Origin: Thiomicrorhabdus xiamenensis
GTDB lineage: Bacteria; Pseudomonadota; Gammaproteobacteria; Thiomicrospirales; Thiomicrospiraceae
DNA length: 64,000 nt
NCBI RefSeq assembly: GCF_013282625.1
Contig: NZ_CP054020.1
Coordinates: 1,426,001 to 1,490,000, forward strand
Reading direction: 5' to 3'
The notes under the pieces were generated by a model. It made no database searches. It had not been told where the DNA came from and saw nothing but the letters and a program-made list of their open reading frames with translations. Each line of letters begins with the position of its first letter. Position 1 is the first letter of the stretch. Below are positions 8,865-19,990 of the stretch, one piece after another. The position numbers and the translations under genes are program-made.

Positions 8865-9656
8865 ATGCAAACGCACTCCATGAAAAAATACATTTCTATT
8901 TTCGCTCTGGCCTTAGCTCTGCCTCTTTCGGCATCTGCCGACACCTTAAGAGTCGCAACGGATGAATGGTGTCCCTACGACTGTATTCCGTCCCAGAATA
9001 ATGGCAAGGTTGGCTACCTGGGCGACATGCTGGTTGCCGCCATGGAAAAACACGGCCACAAAGTCGAGTTTGTTGAAGTTTCTTATTCTCGCGGCCTGAC
9101 TCTTGTCAGAGAAGGCAAATTAGATGCAACCGAAGCCTGTTTTCGAGAAGAAGCCCCCGACTTTATCATGCCTCCTACCGTGCAAGGGATTAGCAACACC
9201 ACGTTTTTCAGCTTGAAAGACAACTCTTGGCGCTACACCGGAACCGACTCGCTGAAACAGGCGAAAATGATCGGCGTGATTAAAGGTTACGATTACGTAG
9301 AACCTGAACTGATGAACTACATCAATCAACATCCTGACAACGTATTGGAAATCACCGGCGAAAAACCATTGGAAAGATTACTTGAAATGCTTCTGGCCGG
9401 TCGTCTGACCACCGTTATCGAAGATAAGAGTGTTTTGGAATACAAGCTGCAACAGATGGGCAAATCGGATCAGGTCACTGTTTCCGGTACCACGCCTGTT
9501 GTGATCGATGTTTTTACCGGTTTCTCTCCGGCAAATGAAAAATCGAAAATCTATGCGCAGATTTTATCCGATGAAATTGAAAATATGCGCCGCACAGGAG
9601 AGCTGCAGGAAATACTTTCAAACTACGGAATTCAGGATTGGAAATCCAAGCCTTAA
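8865..9656 (+). CDS. Periplasmic solute-binding protein (family 3 type)
   Basis: The protein has 263 residues with a clear Sec signal peptide (MKKYISIFALALALPLSASA, cleaved near residue 26) and a bilobed family-3 binding domain. The start of the mature part (DTLRVATDEWCPYDCIP) and the segment LGDMLVAAMEKHGHKVEF are typical. No amino-acid ABC permease or ATPase is nearby. Instead a membrane diguanylate cyclase begins 28 bases downstream, which suggests that the binding protein senses a ligand for that enzyme rather than feeding a transporter (inference). Three cysteines (Cys36 and Cys40 region, and EACFREE) are unusual for this family. Translation could also begin at the ATG six codons downstream. 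Confidence 0.8.
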   Translation: MQTHSMKKYISIFALALALPLSASADTLRVATDEWCPYDCIPSQNNGKVGYLGDMLVAAMEKHGHKVEFVEVSYSRGLTLVREGKLDATEACFREEAPDFIMPPTVQGISNTTFFSLKDNSWRYTGTDSLKQAKMIGVIKGYDYVEPELMNYINQHPDNVLEITGEKPLERLLEMLLAGRLTTVIEDKSVLEYKLQQMGKSDQVTVSGTTPVVIDVFTGFSPANEKSKIYAQILSDEIENMRRTGELQEILSNYGIQDWKSKP

Positions 9657-9684
9657 AACCGGAATGAAAGTCGCCTAAACGCCC

Positions 9685-11034
9685 ATGTCATTTCGTCATT
9701 CCATTGCACTGCACCTGTTGACGGTCATTTTCGGCTTCTATTTTCTCGTCGCCGTTATCGTGACCGTGGTCCAGTTGTACAAGGAATATGAAAACACCAA
9801 AGAAAGTTTTTATCAGGAAATCCAACTCTTACCGACGACCTTCGGGCAGGGAATCAGCGACTCCGTTTGGACCTATAATCAGGAATTACTTCAATCCATT
9901 TTACGCGGTGTTTACAACAGCCCGATTGTCGTTGGAATTGAAGTGAAGTCTCTTGACCATAAAATGGACTATAAAATCGGCTCCATTTTGGACAAAGACA
10001 GTCACCCTGCCTACTTCGATACCGACGGCAAACCCGGCAAATCCGCCGAAACCGGTCTGGGAGCCGATGCCCTCTTTGGTTACACCTTTCCGATCACCTA
10101 TCAGGGACCCGCATTCAAAGACCCTCAACCGCTTGGCGAAGTCACCATCTACTCAAACGAGCGGCTGGTTTTTGAACGCGTAAAATATGGTTTTTTTCTT
10201 ATCCTGATCAACTCGGTCATCAAAACTCTGGCACTGTGGTTTATTATTTTTTACTTCATTAAACGCTACCTGGGTAATCCGCTGAATGAATTTACCCGCA
10301 AAATCAAACAGCAGGACAGCAATCAACCGCATCCGATTACGCTTGATATTCCCTGGTCGGACAATAATGAAATTCTGTTGCTGAAAGACAGCTATAACCA
10401 GATGATCCTTAGCGTGAACGAGTATCAGGCGGCTCTGAAAACCCTTAACAAAGAACTGGATGATAAGGTCCGAGAACGAACCCATGAACTGTTTGCAGCG
10501 AAAGAAGCAGCCGAGATGCTGGCCTATACCGATGTGCTCACAGATGTCAAAACCCGCAGAGCTTTCTTTGAGTTGGCCGAGCAGGAGTTAAAGAACGCGG
10601 TTCGTCAGCAAACCGCAGCGTCGATTATCATGATCGATATCGACCATTTCAAAAATATCAACGACACTTACGGACACGCGACAGGCGATCTGGTATTGCA
10701 GACTTTTGCCAAGACACTTAAAAACTCCTGTCGCGCTTGTGATCTGATCGGGAGACTTGGCGGTGAAGAATTTGCCATTCTGCTCCCGCAAACCGATCTG
10801 AACGGCGCGCTACACGTTGCCGAGAAGTTGCGCCTGTCCGTCGCCGACTCGAAGCTGACACACAATCGGCAAACCCTTCACTTTACCGCCAGCTTTGGTG
10901 TTGCCGAAACGGCTCCGGGACAATACATGCTCGAAGAAATTCTGCTGCAAGCCGACCAGGCGCTGTATACGGCAAAAAATCAGGGCAGAAACCAGGCGGT
11001 CGCCTACAAGCAATCAACGACCGAGAATACTTGA
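9685..11034 (+). CDS. Membrane-anchored diguanylate cyclase (GGDEF domain)
   Basis: This 449-residue protein makes cyclic di-GMP from two GTP. A first membrane helix (about 11-32) is followed by a periplasmic sensor region (about 35-165), a second helix (about 167-190), a HAMP-like linker, a coiled coil (about 245-275) and a GGDEF domain (about 285-440). The active-site signature is GGEEF within IGRLGGEEFAILLPQ, and an inhibitory-site RxxD (RACD) sits exactly five residues before it, so product feedback inhibition is expected. The neighbouring periplasmic binding protein is a likely ligand-delivering partner. It converges on thiG with a 30-base gap and no clear terminator. Confidence 0.92.
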   Translation: MSFRHSIALHLLTVIFGFYFLVAVIVTVVQLYKEYENTKESFYQEIQLLPTTFGQGISDSVWTYNQELLQSILRGVYNSPIVVGIEVKSLDHKMDYKIGSILDKDSHPAYFDTDGKPGKSAETGLGADALFGYTFPITYQGPAFKDPQPLGEVTIYSNERLVFERVKYGFFLILINSVIKTLALWFIIFYFIKRYLGNPLNEFTRKIKQQDSNQPHPITLDIPWSDNNEILLLKDSYNQMILSVNEYQAALKTLNKELDDKVRERTHELFAAKEAAEMLAYTDVLTDVKTRRAFFELAEQELKNAVRQQTAASIIMIDIDHFKNINDTYGHATGDLVLQTFAKTLKNSCRACDLIGRLGGEEFAILLPQTDLNGALHVAEKLRLSVADSKLTHNRQTLHFTASFGVAETAPGQYMLEEILLQADQALYTAKNQGRNQAVAYKQSTTENT

Positions 11035-11064
11035 TGATGTGGGTTTGACTTATCCGCGTTTACT

Positions 11065-11850
11065 TCAAGCCGAATGCCAGAAAGGCGAATCCAGTGTTGG
11101 TGTGCTGGCACTCGCGGCGTGCTGTTCCGCCATCGGTCCGGCTTCATAAGCAAGACGGCCAGCTTCAATGGCGCCGCGAAACGCTTGCGCCATTTTCTGC
11201 GGCTGCTGAGCATGCGCCACGGCAGTATTCAGCAAAATCCCGTCAACGCCCATTTCCATCGCCTGAACCGCATGTGACGGCACGCCGATGCCCGAATCGA
11301 CAATGATAGTCACCTCCGGAAAACGATCGCGAATGGCCTGCAACGCATAAGGATTCAAAAGCCCTTTGCCGGTTCCGATTGGAGACCCCCACGGCATAAT
11401 CACTTTGCAGCCCGCTTCGACCAGATGGCGGGCAATCACCAGATCATCGGTACAATAAGGCAAGACTTTAAAGCCGTCGTTCAACAGGATTTCCGTCGCT
11501 TTGACCAGATCAATCGGGTCCGGCTGGAGATTAAAATCATCGCCGACGAGTTCCAGTTTGACCCAATCCGTTTGAAACAATTCCCGGCTCATTTTGGCCA
11601 TATTCACCGCTTCTTTAACCGAATGGCAGCCGGCCGTGTTCGGCAAGAGTTTCAAACCGAGCGAGCGGATAATATTCCAGAAGTTTTCGCCACCTGCCTG
11701 TTGTGGATTCTGACGACTCAGCGACAGCGTCACCACTTCCGCAGCGGACGCCAGAATACTTTCCTGCATCACTTTAGGTGACGGATAGAGCGCACTGCCG
11801 ATCAGCATCCGGCTTTTCAGCTCGGTGCCATAGATATTTAAACCCGACAT
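11065..11850 (-). CDS. thiG: Thiazole synthase ThiG
   Basis: A 261-residue TIM-barrel enzyme that forms the thiazole phosphate of thiamin from deoxyxylulose 5-phosphate, dehydroglycine and the ThiS thiocarboxylate. The start of the barrel ([20 protein letters not shown]), the catalytic-lysine segment [10 protein letters not shown] (near 97) and the phosphate-binding end ([21 protein letters not shown]) are all present. It is the last gene of the riboswitch-led thiC-thiO-thiS-thiG operon; a 95-base gap separates it from thiS. An AGGA motif precedes the start. The C-terminal tail, rich in Ala, Ser and His, is slightly longer than in many homologues. Confidence 0.95.
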   Translation of the reverse strand: MSGLNIYGTELKSRMLIGSALYPSPKVMQESILASAAEVVTLSLSRQNPQQAGGENFWNIIRSLGLKLLPNTAGCHSVKEAVNMAKMSRELFQTDWVKLELVGDDFNLQPDPIDLVKATEILLNDGFKVLPYCTDDLVIARHLVEAGCKVIMPWGSPIGTGKGLLNPYALQAIRDRFPEVTIIVDSGIGVPSHAVQAMEMGVDGILLNTAVAHAQQPQKMAQAFRGAIEAGRLAYEAGPMAEQHAASASTPTLDSPFWHSA

Positions 11851-11945
11851 AATATTAATTCCTGAATTCTGTAAAGATATGTTTAAGAGCCATATTGATA
11901 AACACTTTCTTAGCCGTCCTGAAAAGCTTAGTTAGCTCAGCTTCC

Positions 11946-12143
11946 CTAGCCACCTTGAATCGCACTGACGACTTCAACCTTATCCCCGCCATGCAAAATA
12001 CGTTGTTCGTGCTCGGAATTCGGGACAAATTCCTCGTTCAGCATGACCGCATAAGGCATTCTTGCTCCGAACAGAGACAAAGCCGACTGCAGAGTCTGCC
12101 CCTCTTCAAGGACCAGTTCATGACCGTTTATTTCAATTTTCAT
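11946..12143 (-). CDS. thiS: Sulfur carrier protein ThiS
   Basis: The 65-residue ubiquitin-like carrier ends in the required Gly-Gly (VSAIQGG), which is adenylated and converted to a thiocarboxylate that donates sulfur to the thiazole ring made by ThiG. The N-terminal MKIEINGHELVLEEGQTLQSAL is typical. Its start codon overlaps the thiO stop by four bases (ATGA), which indicates translational coupling. Confidence 0.95.
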   Translation of the reverse strand: MKIEINGHELVLEEGQTLQSALSLFGARMPYAVMLNEEFVPNSEHEQRILHGGDKVEVVSAIQGG

Positions 12144-13279
12144 AACGCCTCCCGAAAAGCATGACCATTGTCAGCGCCCTGCACCAGTTCTGGCAAAGCA
12201 CCCAGATAACGCCCATCCATCGGTTGATCAAGTAGATAGCTGCGACACAGATCAACCAACACCGGAGAAAGCAGATAACCATGACGAAACAGACCGTTAA
12301 GACTGATGACGTTACCGTCCACCCGCATTTGCGGTTCGTTATGCAGGTATGCCGGTCTCAAGCCCGATTGAATCTGCAGAATTTCCGCCTCGGCAAAACC
12401 GCTATGCACTGAAAAACAGGAAGAGAGCAACTCCAATGTCGAGCGCACCGTCGGCTGACGCTGATCCTGAGTTTCAATCTGAGTCGCCCCTATCACGAAA
12501 TGATGGTTCGGTTTCGGAGCGATATAGATCGGATAACGGGGATGCATTAAACGTACCGGACGCCGCAAGGTGACCTGCGGTGCATGCACCCGAGCCACTT
12601 CCCCGCGCACACCGCGCAGATCCGGCTGAGAATCTTTGCACGCGCCCAGACCGCGACAATCAATAATCCAGTCATAGCCTTTTCGCAAGTCTCCATTAAT
12701 CAGCAACTCAGATTCAATCAGTTGCACAAAAGCTTCTGTCTGCCAATTAATGTTCGCATGCGCTCGCAAAACATCACCGAGAACGGCAAGCAGCTGACGG
12801 TTGTCTAGCTGCCCTTCATCCGGAAGGAACAGGCCTTGTGCAAAACGCTGATTGATCTCTGGTTCGAGAGTGGTAATCTCCGCACGATCAATCCGCCGGT
12901 AATGATCCCCTTTTAAGTTTTTCTGGAGAGTCTCCAGACTGGCTCTGTCCTGTTCGAAAGCAAGCAAAAGCGAACCATTGCGTTGAAAAAAGACCTTCTG
13001 CGGTAAAGCCTGCAAAATCTTCGGCCACAGCTCCAGCGCAATCTCTCCGAGCTGCATAATGCCGGTTCCGCTTTCTGCGGATTCCGCCAAAGGCGCAAGC
13101 ATTGCTGCCGCCAGATAAGCCGCGCTCAGTTCTCCCCGGCCATCATCCTGATCAAACAGATCGATCTGCATCTCGTCTTTGAGCGAAAACGCCAAAAGAC
13201 GCCCTATAAGACCGGCGCCTAAAATGGCGATTTTAGGCTTACACCCTGTATGCGCAGACCGATCGATTCGGCCACTCAT
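12140..13279 (-). CDS. thiO: Glycine oxidase ThiO (FAD-dependent)
   Basis: The protein has 379 residues. The Rossmann motif ILGAGLIGRLLAFSL at about 19-33 binds FAD. The substrate-domain and C-terminal segments (HFVIGATQIE, LNGLFRHGYLLSPVLVD) match the DadA/ThiO oxidoreductases. ThiO oxidises glycine to the imine (dehydroglycine) used by ThiG in aerobic thiamin synthesis, as opposed to the radical enzyme ThiH. It starts directly after the thiC stop and overlaps thiS by four bases, so the three genes are translationally linked. The first 14 residues are a polar extension before the beta strand; a later start is possible. Confidence 0.93.
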   Translation of the reverse strand: MSGRIDRSAHTGCKPKIAILGAGLIGRLLAFSLKDEMQIDLFDQDDGRGELSAAYLAAAMLAPLAESAESGTGIMQLGEIALELWPKILQALPQKVFFQRNGSLLLAFEQDRASLETLQKNLKGDHYRRIDRAEITTLEPEINQRFAQGLFLPDEGQLDNRQLLAVLGDVLRAHANINWQTEAFVQLIESELLINGDLRKGYDWIIDCRGLGACKDSQPDLRGVRGEVARVHAPQVTLRRPVRLMHPRYPIYIAPKPNHHFVIGATQIETQDQRQPTVRSTLELLSSCFSVHSGFAEAEILQIQSGLRPAYLHNEPQMRVDGNVISLNGLFRHGYLLSPVLVDLCRSYLLDQPMDGRYLGALPELVQGADNGHAFREAL

Positions 13280-15238
<1,959 letters not shown>

Positions 15239-15395
15239 TTAACGATAAATTTAATTAGGCGAAGAACTCGATAGACATCTAAATAGAGGAAATGAAAAAC
15301 CTTGGATTCGAAAGAATCTGAGTAAGGTGTCACTGACAGAATTGTCTTCAAGAAATTGAAAACAGTCATGCAGTACTAAGGTCTCATTCTGACGA

Positions 15396-15482
15396 TTGTT
15401 CCCTTCGCTGGTACTAACCAGATCAGGTTCAACGGATCCCGCTTGCGCGATCTCAGCCTATGTCTAAAGGCACTCCGACAAA
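15396..15482 (-). promoter_or_regulatory. TPP riboswitch (thi box) controlling the thiCOSG operon
   Basis: Read on the minus strand, the segment has the conserved elements TGTCGGAGTGCC, GGCTGAGATC, GTTGAACCTGATCTGG and CCAGCGAAGGGAACA in the right order and spacing for the thiamin pyrophosphate aptamer. About 175 bases separate it from the thiC ATG. This leader has a short GATTC-TTTC-GAATC hairpin followed by a small T-run near 15300-15320, a possible attenuator, and the thiC SD is weak. Both transcription and translation control remain possible. The 255 bases from 15483 to 15737 are non-coding and hold promoters in both directions, with no further feature seen. Confidence 0.97.
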
Positions 15483-15737
15483 TTTGCCGATCAGTATAGC
15501 GGGAAACTTTGGGAATTCAACCACTAATTTGCAAGGCACTGATAACAATACCCTTTGTTCCGGCTGATAAGTAAAATGTAAACACATGCCATTTAACGGC
15601 AAGAAGCGATTGTTAATCCATAACGAGTCCGTTATATTAACTAGCAGTTTTTAATCGCATTTTTCAGCATCAACACCGGTAAGTGCCGTAATTAAAAGAC
15701 CTTTGCGGAAACCATATAAACACTACAACAGAACTCT

Positions 15738-16565
15738 ATGAAATTACTTAGCTCTCCCAACACCGACAATCATACAAACTCACGTTTTTCCGTCATCGGA
15801 AAACTGCTCACCGCACTGAGCGTCATGCTGATCAGCCAGCAATTGTATGCTTTCAACCCCAATGCCTGTCTGAATACTTTTCAAGGCGAAGCCCTGAAGA
15901 TTTGTCAGGCGGCAATCAAAGGCGATCCGAAAGCCCGTTACCAACTGGCGCGAATCTACGGCGATGCAATGAATTCCCGTAGCGTCGACTATCAGCAGTC
16001 ATTTCACTGGCATCGCGAGCTGTCGCGTCAGGCGCTGCGTCAAGAATTGCAGGATCCGATCTACTCTCTGGCGATGTATAACACCGGTGTCATGTATGCC
16101 GACGGCGTCGGCGTCAAACGCAATGCAAAAAACGCCCTTTTCTGGTTTGATAAAGCCGCTAACCGCGGTGAACCTTTGGCAATGACCCGCTTGGCAATGC
16201 TGTATGAACAAGGTGCTCCGGGGATCAGCGCGGACTCCAACAAGGCACGTAACTGGGTGCAAAAAGCCGTCGACAAAGATAATCCGCAAGCCAAAGTCAT
16301 TATGTCTAAATGGATTCTGGAAGGGAAAATCAATAAAAACCCGACGCAGGCCATCGAGCTTCTCAAGTCGGCAAGTGCTCAGAACTCGCCGCAAGGCGCG
16401 TTTGCTCTGGCGAATATGTATGCGACCGGATATGAGCAGCTGGTCAAACAGGATCTGATTAAGGCGAAACAGTTCTACAGCATCGCCTGCAGCCAATATG
16501 TGTTCGAAGCCTGCAAACGCTATCACGATATCGACACCACCGGAAGACTGGAAGGCGTCAAATAA
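15738..16565 (+). CDS. Exported Sel1-repeat (TPR-like) protein
   Basis: The protein has 275 residues. A hydrophobic segment (LLTALSVMLISQQLYA, about 27-42) acts as a signal peptide. The rest consists of Sel1-type alpha-helical repeats of 34-40 residues, for example MYNTGVMYADGVGVKRNAK, ALFWFDKAANRGEPLAMTRLA and FALANMYATGYEQL. Such repeats bind other proteins in the envelope; no partner can be named. Paired cysteines at CLNTFQGEALKIC and near the C-terminus (CSQYVFEAC) may form disulfides in the periplasm. Nothing in the neighbourhood fixes the function. Confidence 0.75.
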   Translation: MKLLSSPNTDNHTNSRFSVIGKLLTALSVMLISQQLYAFNPNACLNTFQGEALKICQAAIKGDPKARYQLARIYGDAMNSRSVDYQQSFHWHRELSRQALRQELQDPIYSLAMYNTGVMYADGVGVKRNAKNALFWFDKAANRGEPLAMTRLAMLYEQGAPGISADSNKARNWVQKAVDKDNPQAKVIMSKWILEGKINKNPTQAIELLKSASAQNSPQGAFALANMYATGYEQLVKQDLIKAKQFYSIACSQYVFEACKRYHDIDTTGRLEGVK

Positions 16566-16703
16566 AACCTTCCTCTCCTGCGCAGACAACATCGAACCCC
16601 TGTCGTGCAGGAAAATTCCTGCCGAATAGCTGACAAATTTCAAATTCTCTCTAAAATAGCCGTCTGTCATTAATGGATTAACAAACAGGAAAACGGAGCG
16701 GCT

Positions 16704-17234
16704 ATGTTTCAGATCGAACCTATCGACCCAAAGGTCTATCGTAAAAAATCACGTAACGCGACCTTAATCATGATGGCTATCTTTATTGTGATCGGCTTTA
16801 TTTTTGCCAGCCTAAGCGTTCACTACCTCGGGCCTTACAATAATAACCATCTGGTTCTGAACTTTTTGGGTGCATTTGTCGGTCTGCTGATCACCGCGTT
16901 TATCGTCAAGACGTTTATGGCCGACAAACCTTTTATGCACGAGGCAATGTACGGCTTTCGCCTGAAACGTAATTTGATGCATGTCACCAATCGTTTGCGT
17001 CATATTCAGGAATCGGCACAGCAAGGCGATGAGCAAGCGATGAAAATTCTGCGCTTCTACCATCTTGGACTGACGCAAATGCACAAATTCGATCAAAACA
17101 GTTCGGCGTTGCTGGATATACAGCGAGAGAAAGAAGAGTTGGAAAAACGTATGTCGGATCTGGGACTGGAATTAAACCAGATCGAATTCGATCCTGTCTG
17201 GACTCAGGACTATAAAGAAAGCAGTCACGACTAA
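16704..17234 (+). CDS. DUF3087 family inner-membrane protein
   Basis: A 176-residue protein with two membrane helices (about 22-42 and 50-68) and a cytoplasmic helical tail that ends in a coiled coil (IQREKEELEKRMSDLGLELNQ). The start (MFQIEPIDPKVYRKKSRN) is characteristic of the DUF3087 family of marine gammaproteobacteria. No biochemical function is known to me. A GGAG SD lies upstream of the chosen ATG. It is monocistronic, with a terminator behind it. Confidence 0.75.
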   Translation: MFQIEPIDPKVYRKKSRNATLIMMAIFIVIGFIFASLSVHYLGPYNNNHLVLNFLGAFVGLLITAFIVKTFMADKPFMHEAMYGFRLKRNLMHVTNRLRHIQESAQQGDEQAMKILRFYHLGLTQMHKFDQNSSALLDIQREKEELEKRMSDLGLELNQIEFDPVWTQDYKESSHD

Positions 17235-17267
17235 AGCAAGCGGCATCATTTCCAGAGAGCCCTAGGC

Positions 17268-17288
17268 CGCCTCGCCAGGCGCTTTTTT
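17268..17288 (+). terminator. Probable terminator after the DUF3087 gene
   Basis: A 5-bp CGCCT / AGGCG stem with a CGCC loop is followed at once by a run of six T. It lies 34 bases past the DUF3087 stop and before the convergent transporter gene. Confidence 0.7.
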
Positions 17289-17320
17289 AAGACTGCACCC
17301 TGGAAAGATTTCACTGCGGC

Positions 17321-18757
17321 TTAGGCCAAACGACTTTTTCGCTGCCAGATATAGGCGGAATAGAGCATCAGAGTGATGCCGACCATAATAACGGTACTGT
17401 CGGCGGCGACCAGATTGGAGGCAAACACCACCATTACCGCGACCGGTGCAATCCACTTGAGATCGAAAACCAGCAGTTTCATCCATAAAGGCGCCAACTT
17501 CAACTGATCTTCACGTACCTGATCATTCATAACCCAGGCGACAAACACACACATCAACATTCCGCCGAGAGGAAGCATGATATTGGTGGTAATGAAATCC
17601 AATGTTTCGAAGATGTTGCGTCCGCCCAATACATCGAAATCTTCCCAGCGGTTGAAAGAGAAAACCGTACCGATCCCGATAAACCAGATCACCGATCCGA
17701 GCAACCACGCCGCCTTGGAACGCTTCATTCCCCAGCTCTGCTCCATCCAGCTCAAGGCCGGTTCAATCAACGAAATAGCCGAGCTCAGTGCCGCCATCAC
17801 CACCAGGGCGAAAAACAGTGTTCCGAAAAAGACACCGCCCCACATCTGACCGAAAGCGACCGGCAGCGTCTGAAACAGAAGCCCCGGTCCGGAGCCCGGT
17901 TCCATGCCGTTGGCGAAGACAATCGAGAAGATAACCAGACCGGCAAGCAGTGCAATTAATGTGTCTGCAGCCGCAATCCACAGACCCGCCTTAATAATCG
18001 ACTGTTTTTCACCCAGATAAGAGCCGTAAACCATCATTGCCGCCATCCCGATACTCAAGGTAAAGAAAGCGTGGCCCATCGCAATCAAAACCGCTTCCCA
18101 GCTAAGTTTGGAAAAATCCGGACTGAACAGAAAGCTGAAACTCTGGCCGAAAGCGCCGGTGGTGGTCGCGTAACCGAGTAGAATCAACAGAATAATCAGC
18201 AAACCCGGCATCATAAAGTTAATCGCTTTTTCGATGCCGCTGCGAACGCCTCGCGAGGCAATCATCACCGTCGCAATACTGACAACCGTATGCCAGAACA
18301 GGAGTTCATAAGGGCTTTGCAATAATCCTGAGAAATGTGCGCCGACAGCATCAGATGAAATCTGATCAAAACTGCCCTGCAAACTGCTGATGAAATAGGC
18401 GACGCCCCAACCGGCGATCACCGTATAAAAAGAGAGAATCAGGACGCCGGCCAGGACTCCGTTCAGCCCGAGGAGCCACCAGAGTTTCGAGGCTTTGTGC
18501 CGTCGCGTAAGGTTGGCCATGGTTTGCAGGGGGTTGGCACCGCCGGAGCGGCCAAGAAGAAATTCGGCGATCAAAACCGGAACTCCGATCAGCAAAATAC
18601 AGATCAGGTAAACTAAGACGAATGCACCACCGCCGTTTTCACCGGTAATATAGGGAAACTTCCATAAATTTCCCAAGCCAACGGCCGAACCGACGGCGGC
18701 TAAAATAAAGACTGTCTGGGATGACCAAGATTCCTTAGAAAGATTTAGTTGCCCCAT
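17321..18757 (-). CDS. Sodium-dependent transporter of the neurotransmitter:sodium symporter (SNF) family
   Basis: With the start moved to the ATG at 18757 (SD AAGGAA six to seven bases upstream) the protein has 478 residues and about eleven or twelve membrane helices. The helix-1 signature AAVGSAVGLGNLWKFPYITGENGGGAF contains the unwound sodium- and substrate-binding stretch of the LeuT fold. The IALLAGLVIFSIVFANG and LEPALSWMEQSWG regions also fit the family. Substrates in bacteria are usually amino acids; which one is not apparent. The longer open frame from 18817 would overlap the divergent murB gene and adds a non-family tail, so it was not used. Confidence 0.9.
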   Translation of the reverse strand: MGQLNLSKESWSSQTVFILAAVGSAVGLGNLWKFPYITGENGGGAFVLVYLICILLIGVPVLIAEFLLGRSGGANPLQTMANLTRRHKASKLWWLLGLNGVLAGVLILSFYTVIAGWGVAYFISSLQGSFDQISSDAVGAHFSGLLQSPYELLFWHTVVSIATVMIASRGVRSGIEKAINFMMPGLLIILLILLGYATTTGAFGQSFSFLFSPDFSKLSWEAVLIAMGHAFFTLSIGMAAMMVYGSYLGEKQSIIKAGLWIAAADTLIALLAGLVIFSIVFANGMEPGSGPGLLFQTLPVAFGQMWGGVFFGTLFFALVVMAALSSAISLIEPALSWMEQSWGMKRSKAAWLLGSVIWFIGIGTVFSFNRWEDFDVLGGRNIFETLDFITTNIMLPLGGMLMCVFVAWVMNDQVREDQLKLAPLWMKLLVFDLKWIAPVAVMVVFASNLVAADSTVIMVGITLMLYSAYIWQRKSRLA

Positions 18758-18809
18758 AAATATTCCTTTATAATACTCCCCTACTGCGGAATCATTATAC
18801 ACAAATGCT

Positions 18810-19835
18810 ATGCACATTCAGGCCAACTACTCCCTACTCAAACACAACACATTTCATGTCGATGTAAGCAGTCAATACTACGTCGAGATCAATAAGCAGA
18901 GTGATATTCTGACCCTGCGAACCGATGTAAAACTGGCCTCACTGCCTTGGCGAATTATCGGCGACGGCAGTAATCTCCTGTTTACCCATGACTTCCAGGG
19001 TCTGACACTGAGATGCAGTTACAATAAAATCCGCGTCGTCAAAGAAGACAACGAAAACGTCTGGCTGACGGTCGGTGCCGGAGTCAAGTGGCACGATCTG
19101 GTTAAATATAGCGTCGAAAACAACTGGTGGGGGCTTGAAAACCTTGCCCTGATTCCGGGCTCGGTCGGTGCAGCACCGGTTCAGAATATCGGGGCCTACG
19201 GTGCTGAAGCACAGGATGTGATTACCCGCGTGCAAACATTGAACGTATTTGACGGCCAGCATAGAGAGTTCCGCAATGCCGAATGTAACTTCGGCTATCG
19301 CACCAGTATCTTCAAACAGGAATACATCAACCGCCTGATGGTATTCCGCATCACGGTTCGACTGAGAAAATTTGCCAGCGGCAAACCCAACCTTTCCTAC
19401 GAACCTCTAAGAGACTCTTTCAGAGACATTATCAATAAAGACAGTATCACGCCGAAAATGGTGTTCGACCGCGTTGTCGAAATCCGTAAGCAACGTGTTC
19501 CGGATCCTGCCGTAGAGGGTAATGCCGGAAGCTTTTTCAAAAACCCGGTGGTCGATGCCGACTATTTCAAGCAACTTCAAGAACAGAATCCGGATCTGCC
19601 GCACCACAAAATGCTCGACGGAACTTACAAGATTCCCGCAGCCTGGATGATCGAACAATGTGACTTGAAAGGTAAACATATCGGCGCGGCCGGTGTTTCC
19701 GCACAACATGCGTTGGTCATCGTCAACCTTGGCGGTGCCAAAGGCAACGAACTGGTCGAATTGTCTCAACAGGTTCAGGAAGCCGTTAACCACAAGTTCG
19801 GTGTCTATCTGGAACCGGAAGTCATTATCCTGTAA
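18810..19835 (+). CDS. murB: UDP-N-acetylenolpyruvoylglucosamine reductase MurB
   Basis: The 341-residue length matches type I MurB. The enzyme reduces enolpyruvyl-UDP-GlcNAc to UDP-MurNAc with NADPH and FAD in peptidoglycan synthesis. The FAD-binding loop WRIIGDGSNLLF, the segment LIPGSVGAAPVQNIGAYGAE, the substrate tyrosine loop FGYRTSIFK and the catalytic serine region EGNAGSFFKNPVV are present, as is the terminal acid in LEPEVIIL. The gene is divergent from the sodium symporter with about 50 bases between starts, so the promoters must overlap or be very short. Confidence 0.96.
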   Translation: MHIQANYSLLKHNTFHVDVSSQYYVEINKQSDILTLRTDVKLASLPWRIIGDGSNLLFTHDFQGLTLRCSYNKIRVVKEDNENVWLTVGAGVKWHDLVKYSVENNWWGLENLALIPGSVGAAPVQNIGAYGAEAQDVITRVQTLNVFDGQHREFRNAECNFGYRTSIFKQEYINRLMVFRITVRLRKFASGKPNLSYEPLRDSFRDIINKDSITPKMVFDRVVEIRKQRVPDPAVEGNAGSFFKNPVVDADYFKQLQEQNPDLPHHKMLDGTYKIPAAWMIEQCDLKGKHIGAAGVSAQHALVIVNLGGAKGNELVELSQQVQEAVNHKFGVYLEPEVIIL

Positions 19836-19863
19836 CCCCCCGTCATTCCTTAGTTTTCAATAA

Positions 19864-19934
19864 CTTATTCTAATCGAATAAGCCCTTTCTTAAGACTTAT
19901 CATTAAATAATATAATCATTTACTTATATTATTT
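19864..19934 (+). promoter_or_regulatory. Two inverted repeats between murB and the START-domain gene
   Basis: CTTATTC / GAATAAG (19864-19882) is a 7-bp hairpin followed by CCCTTTCTT, a candidate weak murB terminator. AAATAATATAA / TTATATTATTT (19905-19934) is a perfect 11-bp inverted repeat with an 8-base spacer made only of A and T. It lies 57 bases before the next ATG and could be an operator or a transcription-start region that melts easily. Confidence 0.45.
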
Positions 19935-19990
19935 TGCGCAACTTTTAGATATAATCATATCAGTATTTTCTTATATAAGAGGTTTCCGCA

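Noticed and set aside
7882-8882. Similar first residues MRTHSM and MQTHSM in the CsiV-like and binding proteins
   Set aside because: The 15-of-18-base match covers only the start codons and the first few residues and is followed by unrelated sequence; the real starts may lie further downstream. Probably coincidence.
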